DNA from: an uncultured Psychrobacter sp.
GTDB taxonomy: Bacteria; Pseudomonadota; Gammaproteobacteria; Pseudomonadales; Moraxellaceae
Assembly: GCA_947501045.1 (NCBI GenBank)
Contig: CANMUI010000003.1
Coordinates: forward strand, 186,001 to 250,000
Length of the DNA stretch: 64,000 nucleotides
Direction of reading: 5' to 3'
In this document: positions 53,185-62,338 of the stretch, piece after piece
How the letters are laid out: the number at the start of each line of letters is the position of its first letter
How positions within the stretch are numbered: position 1 is the stretch's first letter
Translations under genes and position numbers: made by a program
The notes under the pieces: generated by a model
Told to the model about the DNA's origin: nothing
Database searches by the model: none
The model's input: the letters and a program-made list of their open reading frames with translations, nothing else

Positions 53185-56180
53185 TATAATAACTCCTTAT
53201 TGCTACTCTTTTTTGTAGTGGCTTTAGCAGCTGGTTTTTTTGTCGTCGTTTTCGCGGTACTCGTTTTCTCTTTGGTGTTTTTTTTAGTCGCCGCAGACTT
53301 CGTTGTTTCTTTCTTTACAACTGATTTTTTAGCCACTGGGTTGGCTGCTTTATTTTTAGTGATGTCCTCAGCCTCATCACTGGACTCACTAGACTGGGCC
53401 ATTTGGTTGAGCGCGACGATAGGGTCGCACTCTAGGCGATAAGCAAACTCGTCCTCGTCATTGACGAATACGGTAATCTTTTTGAGCTTACTTTGACTGT
53501 CATCGTGCGCTAGCAGCTTACCTGCCAGCTGCGGCAGTAAGGTATGACTGATAATGGCATCGGCATTACGGGCGCCAGAATCGACTTCATGACAACGCGA
53601 TAAAATCAGCTCAATGACCTCAGGATCGATGTCACAAGGTACATCATGGTTATCACGAATACGGCTAGTGATCTTATCAAGCTTGAGACGAATAATTTCA
53701 GCCAGCGCGTCGTCAGTTAGTGGATAATAAGGGATAGTGGTTAGGCGACCCAAAAACGCCGGTTTAAACGCTTTATATAGCTGCGGATTAATGGCTTGTT
53801 TGAGCGTCTCACTATCTAGCAAGCTAAAGTCAGTATTATTGGGATCAGTATTGATACACTGCTGCATAATAGCCGATGAGCCCACATTGCTGTTTAATAA
53901 GATCAGGGTGTTTTTAAAGTCAATCAGTCGCCCTTCACTATCTTCCATAACCCCTTTATCAAACACTTGATAAAATAAATCTAGAACATCAGGATGCGCT
54001 TTTTCGACTTCGTCCAGCAATAACACGCTATAAGGACGGCGTCTAATGGCTTCTGTTAATACCCCACCCTCCCCATAACCTACATAGCCTGGGGGCGATC
54101 CTTTTAATGAAGCTACGCTATGGGCTTCTTGATATTCTGATAAATTAATGGTGATCAAATTGCGCTCGCCGCCGTATAACACCTCAGACAATGCCAAAGC
54201 AGTTTCGGTCTTACCCACGCCGCTTGGCCCTACCAGCATAAATACCCCTTGCGGACGATTAGGATCATCGAGGCGTGCTTTGGCGGTATGGATACGTTTG
54301 ACGATGGCTTTGATGGCGTGATCTTGACCTATGACCCGGCTTTGCAGGGTGTCAGCTAAGCTTAAGATATGGTTTTTTTCATTGCCTGCCATGTCGTTGA
54401 GGGGGATACCCGTCCAGTCCGAAATAATCTGTTTAATCACTTGCCGATCAAGCACGGCATGAACCAGACGATGCGCTTCTTGCGCTTGTTTTAGGGCCTG
54501 CTCGGTCGCTTGATATTCAGCTTGTTTCTCTAAGCGCTCTTTTGCAGTCAGCTCATGGCTCTTTTCAGTATTCGCTGTGAGCTGCTGATTAATCGCATCG
54601 AGTTTATCAGTCAGCGCTTTTTGTGCTTGCCAGCCTGTGGTCATATCAGTAATTTTTTGCTGGTTGCTTTGACGCTGCGCGTCTAGTAGTGCTATTTGTT
54701 GACTGATCTTTTCTTTGTCATCAACGCTACCGATACGCTCAAGCTGCTGACTAAGCGTGTTGATATGCTGCTTAAGCTGTTTATCGGTTGCATGCAATCG
54801 ATCAAGCTGATTGGGCATAGCCGTTTTTGATAGGCTCACGCGCGCAGCGGCGGTATCGAGCACGCTTACCGCTTTATCAGGCAGCTGTCTATCACTGATA
54901 TAACGTGCTGAGAGCTCGGCCGCTGCTTGTAGGGCATCGTCATCGATTAAGATATTAAAATGATCTTGCATCTTGGCACTAAGACCACGGATCATCGCCA
55001 CAGCGGTATTAATATCTGGCTCGTCGACCTTAACGACTTGGAAGCGGCGCGATAAGGCGGCGTCCTTTTCAAAGTACTTTTTATACTCCGACCAAGTAGT
55101 GGCAGCAATGGTTCTAAGCTCACCGCGCGCTAGTGCTGGTTTGAGCAGATTAGCCGCATCGTTTTGACCCGCTTGCCCGCCTGCCCCTATAAGCGTATGC
55201 GCCTCATCAATGAATAAGACAATCGGCTTTGTCGAAGCTTGCACCTCTTCAATGACTTGTTTTAAGCGATTCTCAAACTCACCTTTCACGCTGGCGCCCG
55301 CTTGTAGCAAGCCCATATCTAAGCTGTGTATAGCCACCTCTGTTAACTGATCAGGCACCTGACCTTCAACGATCTTTTGCGCCAAGCCTTCAACCACTGC
55401 CGTTTTACCCACGCCGGCCTCACCCGTCAAGATAGGATTATTCTGCCGGCGGCAGATCAAGATATCGATCAGCTGATGAATCTCAAACTCGCGGCCAATA
55501 ACAGGATCAATGTGCTCAGCACGAGCTTTGGCAGTTAAATCATACGTATATTTATCTAGTGCTGGCGTCAGCTGATCAGTCGATTCATCAGGCTGTGTGC
55601 TCTCAACCTCTGCTTGCCGCCCGCTTCCTTCATCCGCCTTAGCTTTGCTGCTTGTAGTCGCTCCACTGCCTTCGGTACTACCCGCACATTGACGCTCGTA
55701 ATCATCTTTTAGGGTAAAGCGATCGATATATTGTAGCTGTTCAGGAAGCGTCTTAAGGAGCGACTGATAGCGCTCATGCGTCAATAGCGTGAGCAAAATA
55801 TGACCTGAACGTATCTCAAGCCCACTACTGTGAGTACCACTTTGAGTACCACTATGCTGACTGCTATATTGACTACTTGCCAGCTCCCATGAGTCCTCAA
55901 GCAGTGCTATCAAACGCTGACTAAACACAGGGGTAATACCTGTAGCAAGGCTAAAGGTTTCAAGCAAGTCTGCTAAAGAAAGTAACAACGACTGGGGACT
56001 GATCTTATTGAACTTTAGTATCTGATCTACATCATTATGCGGCGTTGCAATCAACTCATGCAGTAGATGCATGATATCGACTTCACGATGCCCCTTATCA
56101 ATGCACAATCTAGCCGCCTGCTGCAAACACTGGCGACAGCTGGGACTTAAACGGGTGATAACGGCTTTTAACTGACTCAT
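53184..56180 (-). CDS. tssH: T6SS sheath-recycling ATPase ClpV (TssH)
   Basis: A 998-residue AAA+ unfoldase that dismantles contracted TssBC sheaths. The N domain (about 1-160) is followed by a Ser/Glu-rich linker. The first ATPase has GEAGVGKTAVVEGLAQ (about 256-271) and LFIDEAHTLIGAG. A coiled middle domain precedes a second ATPase with GPSGVGKTETALALSE (about 652-667) and LLLDEVEKAHPDV. The usual ClpV ends near residue 920-940. Here a tail of about 55 residues made almost only of Lys, Ala, Thr and Ser follows (from about 942). Composition and frame show no sign of frameshift. Confidence 0.95.
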   Translation of the reverse strand: MSQLKAVITRLSPSCRQCLQQAARLCIDKGHREVDIMHLLHELIATPHNDVDQILKFNKISPQSLLLSLADLLETFSLATGITPVFSQRLIALLEDSWELASSQYSSQHSGTQSGTHSSGLEIRSGHILLTLLTHERYQSLLKTLPEQLQYIDRFTLKDDYERQCAGSTEGSGATTSSKAKADEGSGRQAEVESTQPDESTDQLTPALDKYTYDLTAKARAEHIDPVIGREFEIHQLIDILICRRQNNPILTGEAGVGKTAVVEGLAQKIVEGQVPDQLTEVAIHSLDMGLLQAGASVKGEFENRLKQVIEEVQASTKPIVLFIDEAHTLIGAGGQAGQNDAANLLKPALARGELRTIAATTWSEYKKYFEKDAALSRRFQVVKVDEPDINTAVAMIRGLSAKMQDHFNILIDDDALQAAAELSARYISDRQLPDKAVSVLDTAAARVSLSKTAMPNQLDRLHATDKQLKQHINTLSQQLERIGSVDDKEKISQQIALLDAQRQSNQQKITDMTTGWQAQKALTDKLDAINQQLTANTEKSHELTAKERLEKQAEYQATEQALKQAQEAHRLVHAVLDRQVIKQIISDWTGIPLNDMAGNEKNHILSLADTLQSRVIGQDHAIKAIVKRIHTAKARLDDPNRPQGVFMLVGPSGVGKTETALALSEVLYGGERNLITINLSEYQEAHSVASLKGSPPGYVGYGEGGVLTEAIRRRPYSVLLLDEVEKAHPDVLDLFYQVFDKGVMEDSEGRLIDFKNTLILLNSNVGSSAIMQQCINTDPNNTDFSLLDSETLKQAINPQLYKAFKPAFLGRLTTIPYYPLTDDALAEIIRLKLDKITSRIRDNHDVPCDIDPEVIELILSRCHEVDSGARNADAIISHTLLPQLAGKLLAHDDSQSKLKKITVFVNDEDEFAYRLECDPIVALNQMAQSSESSDEAEDITKNKAANPVAKKSVVKKETTKSAATKKNTKEKTSTAKTTTKKPAAKATTKKSSNKELL

Positions 56181-56268
56181 AAGTGGCTTCCTCTACTATT
56201 CTCTTAAATGTTCGTTATAAATTTATTGCGGCTCGTTAATGGCTTTTATCGCTGAGCTAAAACTTTTA

Positions 56269-57264
56269 TCACTGAATAGGCAGCACATAACGTGTCTCAT
56301 CATGATCGGAGCTGGCAGGTTTACTTACCAAAAACCCACCGCGCCCTAAGCCGCCAAAACCATCTTCTGCTAGTGATAAAGGCTTGATATAATGCTTATC
56401 AAGCTCCAGTTGCATCTCGACTGCTAAGCAGACGCCGCACCACTTGCGAATAAAATCAACGATAACTTGGTACATATCACCTGCCGGCAACAGTCTCAGA
56501 TAGCGCTTGGCCTCAAGTTTATGAAATACCACTCGTATCTTGCTATCAAACTGCACCGCGCGCGCGCCGCAAAAGGCGGACACGCCAAGCTCTGCATACT
56601 GACTGCCAAGCGCGGTTTGCTCGCTTGCTGGCAGATCAAACCATTCGGGGACAAACTGCTGTACACTCACCTCGCTGTCTAAAAAGTGTGATAGTACGTG
56701 CGCCAGTTGATCCGCGGTCAGGCGTCCTGGCGCTATCATGCCAGCGTAAGCGATCAAGCTGTCAATAGTGGTCAATTTTTTAGGCTGGCGCGCCAATGCT
56801 CGTAGGCTCAGTAAATAGCTGTCTTTCTTATTATTAATCTCGTACTGTAACGGTAAGTTATAAAACCAGCTGGCCTGTACATACAAGTCAGTTAAACGGT
56901 GATTAAATAAATCCAAAAATGCCGACGCTGCTTTATCTTTGCTGTGGTTAACACGCGCAGCTATTTGATCGGTATACATCGCTGGCAAAGCAGATAATGG
57001 CCCTGTCAATCCAATGACAGTAGGATAAATCTCCAGTTGTTTGACACCACTATCCATACTATCTTGGGCAACCAGCGCCATTGACTCAATCTCAGCCAGT
57101 GGATAAGCCAATGATAAAGAGGCTCGAAAGCGCACTTCGATAGGCGTATGACCAAGGCTTGCCTCATGAGAGATTAGCCGCAGCGCTTGCAACAGCTCGT
57201 AGCTTTGCGGCGCGGCAACCAGCTCAGTTAGATAAGAGGACTGAGACCACTGCGGGGCTGACAT
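56269..57264 (-). CDS. tssG: T6SS baseplate protein TssG
   Basis: A 331-residue TssG (ImpH/VasB). The N-terminal SYELLQALRLISHEA (about residues 18-32), then EVRFRASLSLAYPLAEI, VIGLTGPLSALPAMYTDQIA (about 83-102) and AFLDLFNHRLTDLYVQASW (about 117-135) are the family signatures. The C-terminal RLLPAGDMYQVIVDFIRKWC is also present. It forms the baseplate wedge with TssE and TssF. Its start codon lies inside the end of tssF, with an overlap of 37 bases. Confidence 0.95.
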   Translation of the reverse strand: MSAPQWSQSSYLTELVAAPQSYELLQALRLISHEASLGHTPIEVRFRASLSLAYPLAEIESMALVAQDSMDSGVKQLEIYPTVIGLTGPLSALPAMYTDQIAARVNHSKDKAASAFLDLFNHRLTDLYVQASWFYNLPLQYEINNKKDSYLLSLRALARQPKKLTTIDSLIAYAGMIAPGRLTADQLAHVLSHFLDSEVSVQQFVPEWFDLPASEQTALGSQYAELGVSAFCGARAVQFDSKIRVVFHKLEAKRYLRLLPAGDMYQVIVDFIRKWCGVCLAVEMQLELDKHYIKPLSLAEDGFGGLGRGGFLVSKPASSDHDETRYVLPIQ

Positions 57265-59051
57265 CTGTATATCTCCTCTTTAGTTACGGCATTGCTAATA
57301 GCGACTTCAACGAAACTGTTTAGACTGGCATGATAGCCAAATACATGAGCCAGCAGATGCGCAAACTGACGAATACTTACGCTGGCAAAATGCTTTTGGT
57401 TAATACGAATATCAATCACTGTCCCGCGCACAAACCCTGGCTGCGGCAAGCGCTGAATACGCTGGGCTTTGATACTGGTTGTGACCGACACAATCCCTTC
57501 AATCAGCTGCTTGTTTGCTGCAGACTGCGTAATATCGTATAGTGACAAATACTCTTTCATCAGCTCAGCATCTTGAGCTGCTAATGATAAAAAGTTCAGG
57601 CTAATCAAGGAGATTAGACGCCAACGCTCCTCACCGGTATACTCAAAACGCGCGGTTCTGGTGGGCTGTTTAAGCAGTGATAAACTACTAAAACCAGTCA
57701 TTCCTTCACTGAATAAATCACCGCGGCTTTGACCAAAAGCTATTTGGGCAGGCAAATCTCTGTTAGTACACAGCAAAGAAGCACTCATGCTAGCGGCACC
57801 TGCTAGATCTTCGCGCTGCTTTTCGACAAACATAATCTGATATTCAAAGCCTTGCTTAAACTCTGCCATGTCCTTATCACGCTTGATATGGTAATAACGC
57901 CCCTCATCGTGCTGCTCATAATGATTTAGAGCATAAAAAGGATGATATTCACGCTGCAATAAACGGTTATTCACCTGCTTTGACTCAATGACCTTGGTCA
58001 CCTCATAGATCTCATGCTGAATCAGCGCGCGAGTATCAGGCACTAAATCATAATAAACAGAGCGATGCGTCACTTGAATAGGCTTGGCGGCGGTTTTAAA
58101 TAAATTGACTACCGGCGTACAAAATAGCTTGATACTACTGGCACTAAGTTGTTGCAGGTTTTTTAGGCGAATGGTGTTTTTCTTATCGATTTTAAAATAA
58201 CAGCGAATCTCAAAGCCATTATTATCAATCTTTAGCGTAGGACAGCTTTGAGCGAAGTTTAAGCGCAAAAAATTAAACTTCTCTGGACAATAAAAATACT
58301 CTTTTAATAAGGCAGAAGCGGCGTTGCTGACTCGGTGACTGGGCAGGATCTGCTGCTCAGGATCAAAACCTGTGATCTCAAACGGGCTTCCCTTAATTTT
58401 ATGAACCTGCCGGCCATGAATATGGCTTTGTTTGACATCACACCATAAAATATCCCAAAGACTTGTGCCTTGACTGGCATCTTCATCAATATAAACCTCG
58501 ACAGCATGTTGCAATAACGTCTGATAATCAAAGCTTGAACCTAGTCCTTTAAACTTAATACTGATGCAGCCGTTAAGTAGCCCGTGCTGATCGTCATAAA
58601 CCTCTTGGTGGGTTTCAAAGTTGACCCTATCAATCTGTAGCGGTAATAAAGTAACGTCTTGGGTCGATTGAAACTGACAAGACGTGCCACTGACTTTTTG
58701 GGTCAAAAAAGAAGTCCCTTTAGCAACTTGTACAGCCTCACTCATAGCAGCGCCTGCTACTCCTAGATTAAACTGGGCAATAGAGACAGAAGGAAAAGGC
58801 TTGAGATAATCGGAATAGACAACTTCTAATAAGGATTCGGTAAAGTCAGCATAGGAGTCGTCGAGTTTTTTATTAATGCGGGCACTGATGAGTGAAAACG
58901 CTTGTATCAGCCGTTCAATATGCGGATCATCTACCGTATCTTGCCCCATTAATAAGCGGTTGGCTATTTTTGGATATTTTTTAGCAAACTCTTTTGACTG
59001 CTTATTAAATAAGCTAAGCTCATGCTCAAAATAAGGAAGTAGACTGTCCAT
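57228..59051 (-). CDS. tssF: T6SS baseplate protein TssF
   Basis: A 607-residue TssF (ImpG/VasA). It begins with MDSLLPYFEHELSLF and EFAKKYPKIANRL. The family block DPHIERLIQAFSLISARINK (about residues 41-60), then DFTESLLEVVYSDYLKPFPS and the C-terminal FVRGTVIDIRINQKHFAS and FGYHASLNSFVEV are clear. TssF is the main wedge subunit of the baseplate. It overlaps tssG and follows tssE by 67 bases on the same strand. Confidence 0.96.
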   Translation of the reverse strand: MDSLLPYFEHELSLFNKQSKEFAKKYPKIANRLLMGQDTVDDPHIERLIQAFSLISARINKKLDDSYADFTESLLEVVYSDYLKPFPSVSIAQFNLGVAGAAMSEAVQVAKGTSFLTQKVSGTSCQFQSTQDVTLLPLQIDRVNFETHQEVYDDQHGLLNGCISIKFKGLGSSFDYQTLLQHAVEVYIDEDASQGTSLWDILWCDVKQSHIHGRQVHKIKGSPFEITGFDPEQQILPSHRVSNAASALLKEYFYCPEKFNFLRLNFAQSCPTLKIDNNGFEIRCYFKIDKKNTIRLKNLQQLSASSIKLFCTPVVNLFKTAAKPIQVTHRSVYYDLVPDTRALIQHEIYEVTKVIESKQVNNRLLQREYHPFYALNHYEQHDEGRYYHIKRDKDMAEFKQGFEYQIMFVEKQREDLAGAASMSASLLCTNRDLPAQIAFGQSRGDLFSEGMTGFSSLSLLKQPTRTARFEYTGEERWRLISLISLNFLSLAAQDAELMKEYLSLYDITQSAANKQLIEGIVSVTTSIKAQRIQRLPQPGFVRGTVIDIRINQKHFASVSIRQFAHLLAHVFGYHASLNSFVEVAISNAVTKEEIYRCQPRSGLSPLI

Positions 59052-59117
59052 AATACCTCAGTAGTTGTTAATTGCTGCCATATATAGATATGGCGACAAG
59101 TATGAACGAAATATGAA

Positions 59118-59597
59118 TTATTTAACTTGGTAACGCTGTGAGCTTGGTTCAAAGAATGCATCGAAACTGACCAGCTCTTGGGCCGGATAAACTTTGAGCA
59201 ATGCTTCAATAGAAAAGCACAGCTGATTGACATCAATAGCCCCAATATCTAGTGATACCCTGACATTTTTAAGACGAGTGTCTTGTTGCTCTACCGTTTG
59301 CGCGATCTGCCTGCAAATATAATCACAGTCAGCAGGGTTGGCGCTGCTTAATCCTACAAAGTCTAAAATACCAAAGTTTAATATTGATGAGCGCACGTAT
59401 TGATAATCTTGCAGCTGATCTGACACCACACAGCGGGTGTTTAATAAAGACTCTAGATCCTGTGCCACAGAAGACTTTAGCTCATCAATATTCAGACGCC
59501 GTACTACCAACTCTTGAGTCATTTGCCGCGGATTGTCATCAAATAACTGCTCAAATAAGTTGGGGCGAAAGCCAATTCCTTTCGTACCATATTTCAT
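59118..59597 (-). CDS. tssE: T6SS baseplate protein TssE
   Basis: A gp25-like baseplate protein of 159 residues from the chosen ATG. VRRLNIDELKSSVAQDLESL, then LLNTRCVVSDQLQDY, SSILNFGILDFVGLSS and a C-terminal beta strand rich in RLKNVRVSLD fit the lysozyme-like gp25 fold, which starts sheath polymerisation. The frame also offers a GTG at 59609, four codons earlier. Neither start has a strong ribosome site, and the ATG is preferred. A hairpin terminator precedes it, so some of its mRNA must read through from hcp or begin at an internal promoter. Confidence 0.9.
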   Translation of the reverse strand: MKYGTKGIGFRPNLFEQLFDDNPRQMTQELVVRRLNIDELKSSVAQDLESLLNTRCVVSDQLQDYQYVRSSILNFGILDFVGLSSANPADCDYICRQIAQTVEQQDTRLKNVRVSLDIGAIDVNQLCFSIEALLKVYPAQELVSFDAFFEPSSQRYQVK

Positions 59598-59647
59598 TGT
59601 TACTACCACTATTTTTTATTATTACTATTAATCAAAGGTATGAAGCA

Positions 59648-59684
59648 AAAAAAGAAAGGCCTACATCTAAACCTTTCTTTTTAA
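59648..59684 (-). terminator. Internal terminator between hcp and tssE
   Basis: AAAAAGAAAGG (59649-59659) and CCTTTCTTTTT (59672-59682) form a perfect 11-bp stem with a 12-base loop and, in the minus direction, a trailing T run. It lies about 50 bases past the hcp stop and upstream of tssE in the same unit. Confidence 0.75.
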
Positions 59685-59731
59685 TTACAACAAATACATC
59701 ACGATAAAAACTGCCTAAAATTTATTGGTTA

Positions 59732-60235
59732 TTAAGCAGTATAAGTAGCGGTATTGTTCGCTAGTGACCACTTCTTAGTTACCGCACCTTTTGCCGTACC
59801 ATCAATATCTTGCTGTGTATAAGTCCACTCAACTGCTGCATATTTGATGCCTACTTTTTCAATTGGCACCCCTTCTGCACGTACAGTAGGCTCAACACTA
59901 GCAATAAGGGCATGCTTAAGCTTAACTTCCAAATATTTAACTCGTTTGTCGCCATTGGCACGGTAAAAATCAACTTGAATTTCATCAAAAGTGTAACCCG
60001 CTGAACAAGCTTCCCATAACTTAGGACTGGTCGAATCCAGATCTTTCATGAACGTCATATCAGAGTGTTCACAGCGCTCAGAGGTATGTCCACCAACGCT
60101 GCTGGCAGTCGCTGACTTAGGTTGACGAATCAGGTGATCCCAAGTGTTTACCTCAAGCCAGCCTTTATGCTCGCTATCACGTGACTCGCCATCAATCTTG
60201 TACTTGCCACGAAACTGAATATAAATATCTTTCAT
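59732..60235 (-). CDS. hcp: T6SS tube protein Hcp (TssD)
   Basis: A 167-residue Hcp, the hexameric ring protein of the inner tube. MKDIYIQFRGKYKIDGES at the start, HKGWLEVNTWDHLIRQP (about residues 23-39), DLDSTSPKLWEACSAGYTFD (about 65-84) and the C-terminal VGIKYAAVEWTY are typical. No extended C-terminal toxin domain is present, so it is a structural Hcp. A terminator directly follows it and would raise hcp mRNA relative to downstream genes. Confidence 0.95.
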   Translation of the reverse strand: MKDIYIQFRGKYKIDGESRDSEHKGWLEVNTWDHLIRQPKSATASSVGGHTSERCEHSDMTFMKDLDSTSPKLWEACSAGYTFDEIQVDFYRANGDKRVKYLEVKLKHALIASVEPTVRAEGVPIEKVGIKYAAVEWTYTQQDIDGTAKGAVTKKWSLANNTATYTA

Positions 60236-60288
60236 ATTACGTACCTCAATTTAAAAGTTAACATTTAACTTTGGATTTTAATAGACGA

Positions 60289-61779
60289 TTAGCTGTTACT
60301 GGCTTGCGGTAGCTGTGTGACCAAACGCAAAGAAACAGATAATTCGTCAAGCTGAAAATGTGGTCTCAAAAAGACCACTGACTTGTAGACACCAGGCTTG
60401 CCTGGTACTTCCACAACTTGTACAGAAGCTTCGCGCAGCGGGTACTGAGCTTTGGCTTCTTGTGAGGCACCGTCGTCTAATAAGACATAACGTGATATCC
60501 AATCATTCAAAAAAGACTCGACATTACCGGGGGCTAAAAAGCTGCCGACTTTATCGCGCATCATCGCCTTTAGATAGTGAGCGATACGGGATACCGCCAT
60601 AATGTACTGGAGCTGAGTCGACAATACGGCATTGGCATTAGCGTCATCGTTCTGATAAGTTTTGGCTTTTTGTACGGATTGGGCACCAAAAAAGGCAGCA
60701 TAGTTGGTGTTTTTGCAGTGAACTAGAGGAATAAACCCTAAATCACTGAGCTCTTTTTCGCGGCGATCAGTGATCGATATCTCGGTTGGACATTTGAGCG
60801 CTAAATCACCCTCATCAGTCTTAAAGGTATGTACAGGTAAACCTTCAACTAAGCCACCACCTTCTACGCCGCGAATAGCCGCGCACCAGCGGTAGTCTGA
60901 GAAAGCTGAGGTTAAGCGTGAAGCAAAAGCGTACGCGGCATTGACCCATAGATAGTCACTATGATCGTTGCCTGAAACTTCCTCAACGAAGTTAAAGCCT
61001 TCAACCACCGTACCGTCTTTTGGATTGTACGGTAGGCGACCTAAGAAACTAGGTACCGTAAGCGCTACGTAGCGAGCATCTTCAGATTGTCTAAAAGCGC
61101 GCCAACGTATGTATTCTGCGGTCTCAAATATCTTTGATAAATCGCGCGGACGACCAATATCAGTAAAGGAGTCCAGTCCAAACATCTCAGCTGAAGCAGC
61201 GGACACAAATGGTGTATGGGCAGCAGCGGCTACATGCGATAACTGCTCGAGTAGGTACATATCAGCATTTTGACGCGTAAATTCAAAGTCGCCAACGATA
61301 GCGGCATACGGCTCGCCACCAAAACTACCAAATTCTTCTTCATATATCTTTTTAAATAAGGTACTTTGATCAAAATCGATTGAAGACTGGAAATCTTTGG
61401 TTAGCTCACGTTTAGTCGTATTAAGCATGCGGATCTTAAGCATTGATTCAGACGGCGTTTGACTGCATAAGTAGTGCAAACCGCGCCAGCTAGATTCTAG
61501 TTTTTGAAACTCAGGCGCATGCATCACTGTCGTTAACTGTTTAGAGATCAGCGCATCAATCTGGGCAATACGTGCATCGATTGAGGCGGCTAGGTTGTCT
61601 GACAACGTCACTGTGCCTTGCATGACTTCGTTGGCCAGCTCAGCGATTTGCGATTTAGCGCGGTTTTTTTCATCGTCTGATTTGGCAATATTACTTTTAT
61701 CAACGATCTGTTCGAGCAAATCAAAATTTTCGTTATCTGCAAGATCTGCTACCGCATTGTGTTGGGCTTGAGCGCTCAT
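60289..61779 (-). CDS. tssC: T6SS contractile sheath large subunit TssC
   Basis: A 496-residue TssC (VipB). SRIAQIDAL-type N-terminal helices are followed by FQKLESSWRGLHYLCSQTPS (about residues 90-109), EEFGSFGGEPYAAIVGDFEF (about 150-169), the GRPRDLSKIFE block and the C-terminal YPLREASVQVVEVPGKPGVY (about 446-465). It forms the contractile sheath with TssB and is recycled by ClpV. It starts 3 bases after tssB ends, and hcp follows after 53 bases. Confidence 0.97.
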   Translation of the reverse strand: MSAQAQHNAVADLADNENFDLLEQIVDKSNIAKSDDEKNRAKSQIAELANEVMQGTVTLSDNLAASIDARIAQIDALISKQLTTVMHAPEFQKLESSWRGLHYLCSQTPSESMLKIRMLNTTKRELTKDFQSSIDFDQSTLFKKIYEEEFGSFGGEPYAAIVGDFEFTRQNADMYLLEQLSHVAAAAHTPFVSAASAEMFGLDSFTDIGRPRDLSKIFETAEYIRWRAFRQSEDARYVALTVPSFLGRLPYNPKDGTVVEGFNFVEEVSGNDHSDYLWVNAAYAFASRLTSAFSDYRWCAAIRGVEGGGLVEGLPVHTFKTDEGDLALKCPTEISITDRREKELSDLGFIPLVHCKNTNYAAFFGAQSVQKAKTYQNDDANANAVLSTQLQYIMAVSRIAHYLKAMMRDKVGSFLAPGNVESFLNDWISRYVLLDDGASQEAKAQYPLREASVQVVEVPGKPGVYKSVVFLRPHFQLDELSVSLRLVTQLPQASNS

Positions 61780-61782
61780 CCT

Positions 61783-62295
61783 TTATACCTCACTATCAGT
61801 TTGGTTTTGTTCAGCCATCTTTTTGACTTGCTCAGTGTTTTTTAAAACATCATCTAATAAATCTTCAAGCTTCTCATTAGCTGATATTTTGTTACGCAAA
61901 TCTGCTAGGCGATCGCGTGCTTGTACCAACTGCTTTAAAGGCTCAATCTGGTTAGCCACAGATTCAGGACGAAAGTCATCGATACTGTTAAAAGCTAAAT
62001 CAACGGCAAACTCGCCACCTTTATCACTTAAATCATTGTTAACGCGGAAGGTAGCACGCGGAGCAAGTCCTGCCATTACCTCATCAAAGGTATCTAGATC
62101 GACTTCGACAAACTTTTTGTCTTTTAAGCGCGGCTGCTCAAGCTTAGAATCACCTGAGAATTCTCCTAACACCCCGACTACAAATGGAATCTCTTTTGAT
62201 TCTATTGAGTCACCAACCTCGACGTCATAAGTAAGATGCACCCTTGGGGCGCGAACTTTTGCCAGTTTTTTTTGTACGCTATCTTGCTTTGCCAT
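61783..62295 (-). CDS. tssB: T6SS contractile sheath small subunit TssB
   Basis: A 170-residue TssB (VipA). RAPRVHLTYDVEVGDSIESK (about residues 15-34), the conserved LPFVVGVLGEFSG-like segment (here IPFVVGVLGEFSG, about 37-49), KKFVEVDLDTFDEVMAGLAP (about 63-82) and the helical C-terminal domain (SIDDFRPESVANQIEPLKQL) are typical. It pairs with TssC. It is third in its unit, 43 bases after the secreted protein with the basic tail. Confidence 0.96.
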   Translation of the reverse strand: MAKQDSVQKKLAKVRAPRVHLTYDVEVGDSIESKEIPFVVGVLGEFSGDSKLEQPRLKDKKFVEVDLDTFDEVMAGLAPRATFRVNNDLSDKGGEFAVDLAFNSIDDFRPESVANQIEPLKQLVQARDRLADLRNKISANEKLEDLLDDVLKNTEQVKKMAEQNQTDSEV

Positions 62296-62338
62296 AAAAT
62301 TTACCTCAATAATTGCTATTTTTTACGCGATATGGAAA

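Noticed and set aside
53170..53442. A hydrophobic open frame of 90 codons opposite the end of clpV
   Set aside because: Its hydrophobicity is the antisense image of the Lys/Thr/Ala-rich ClpV tail (Lys codons read as Phe or Leu). It has no ribosome site.
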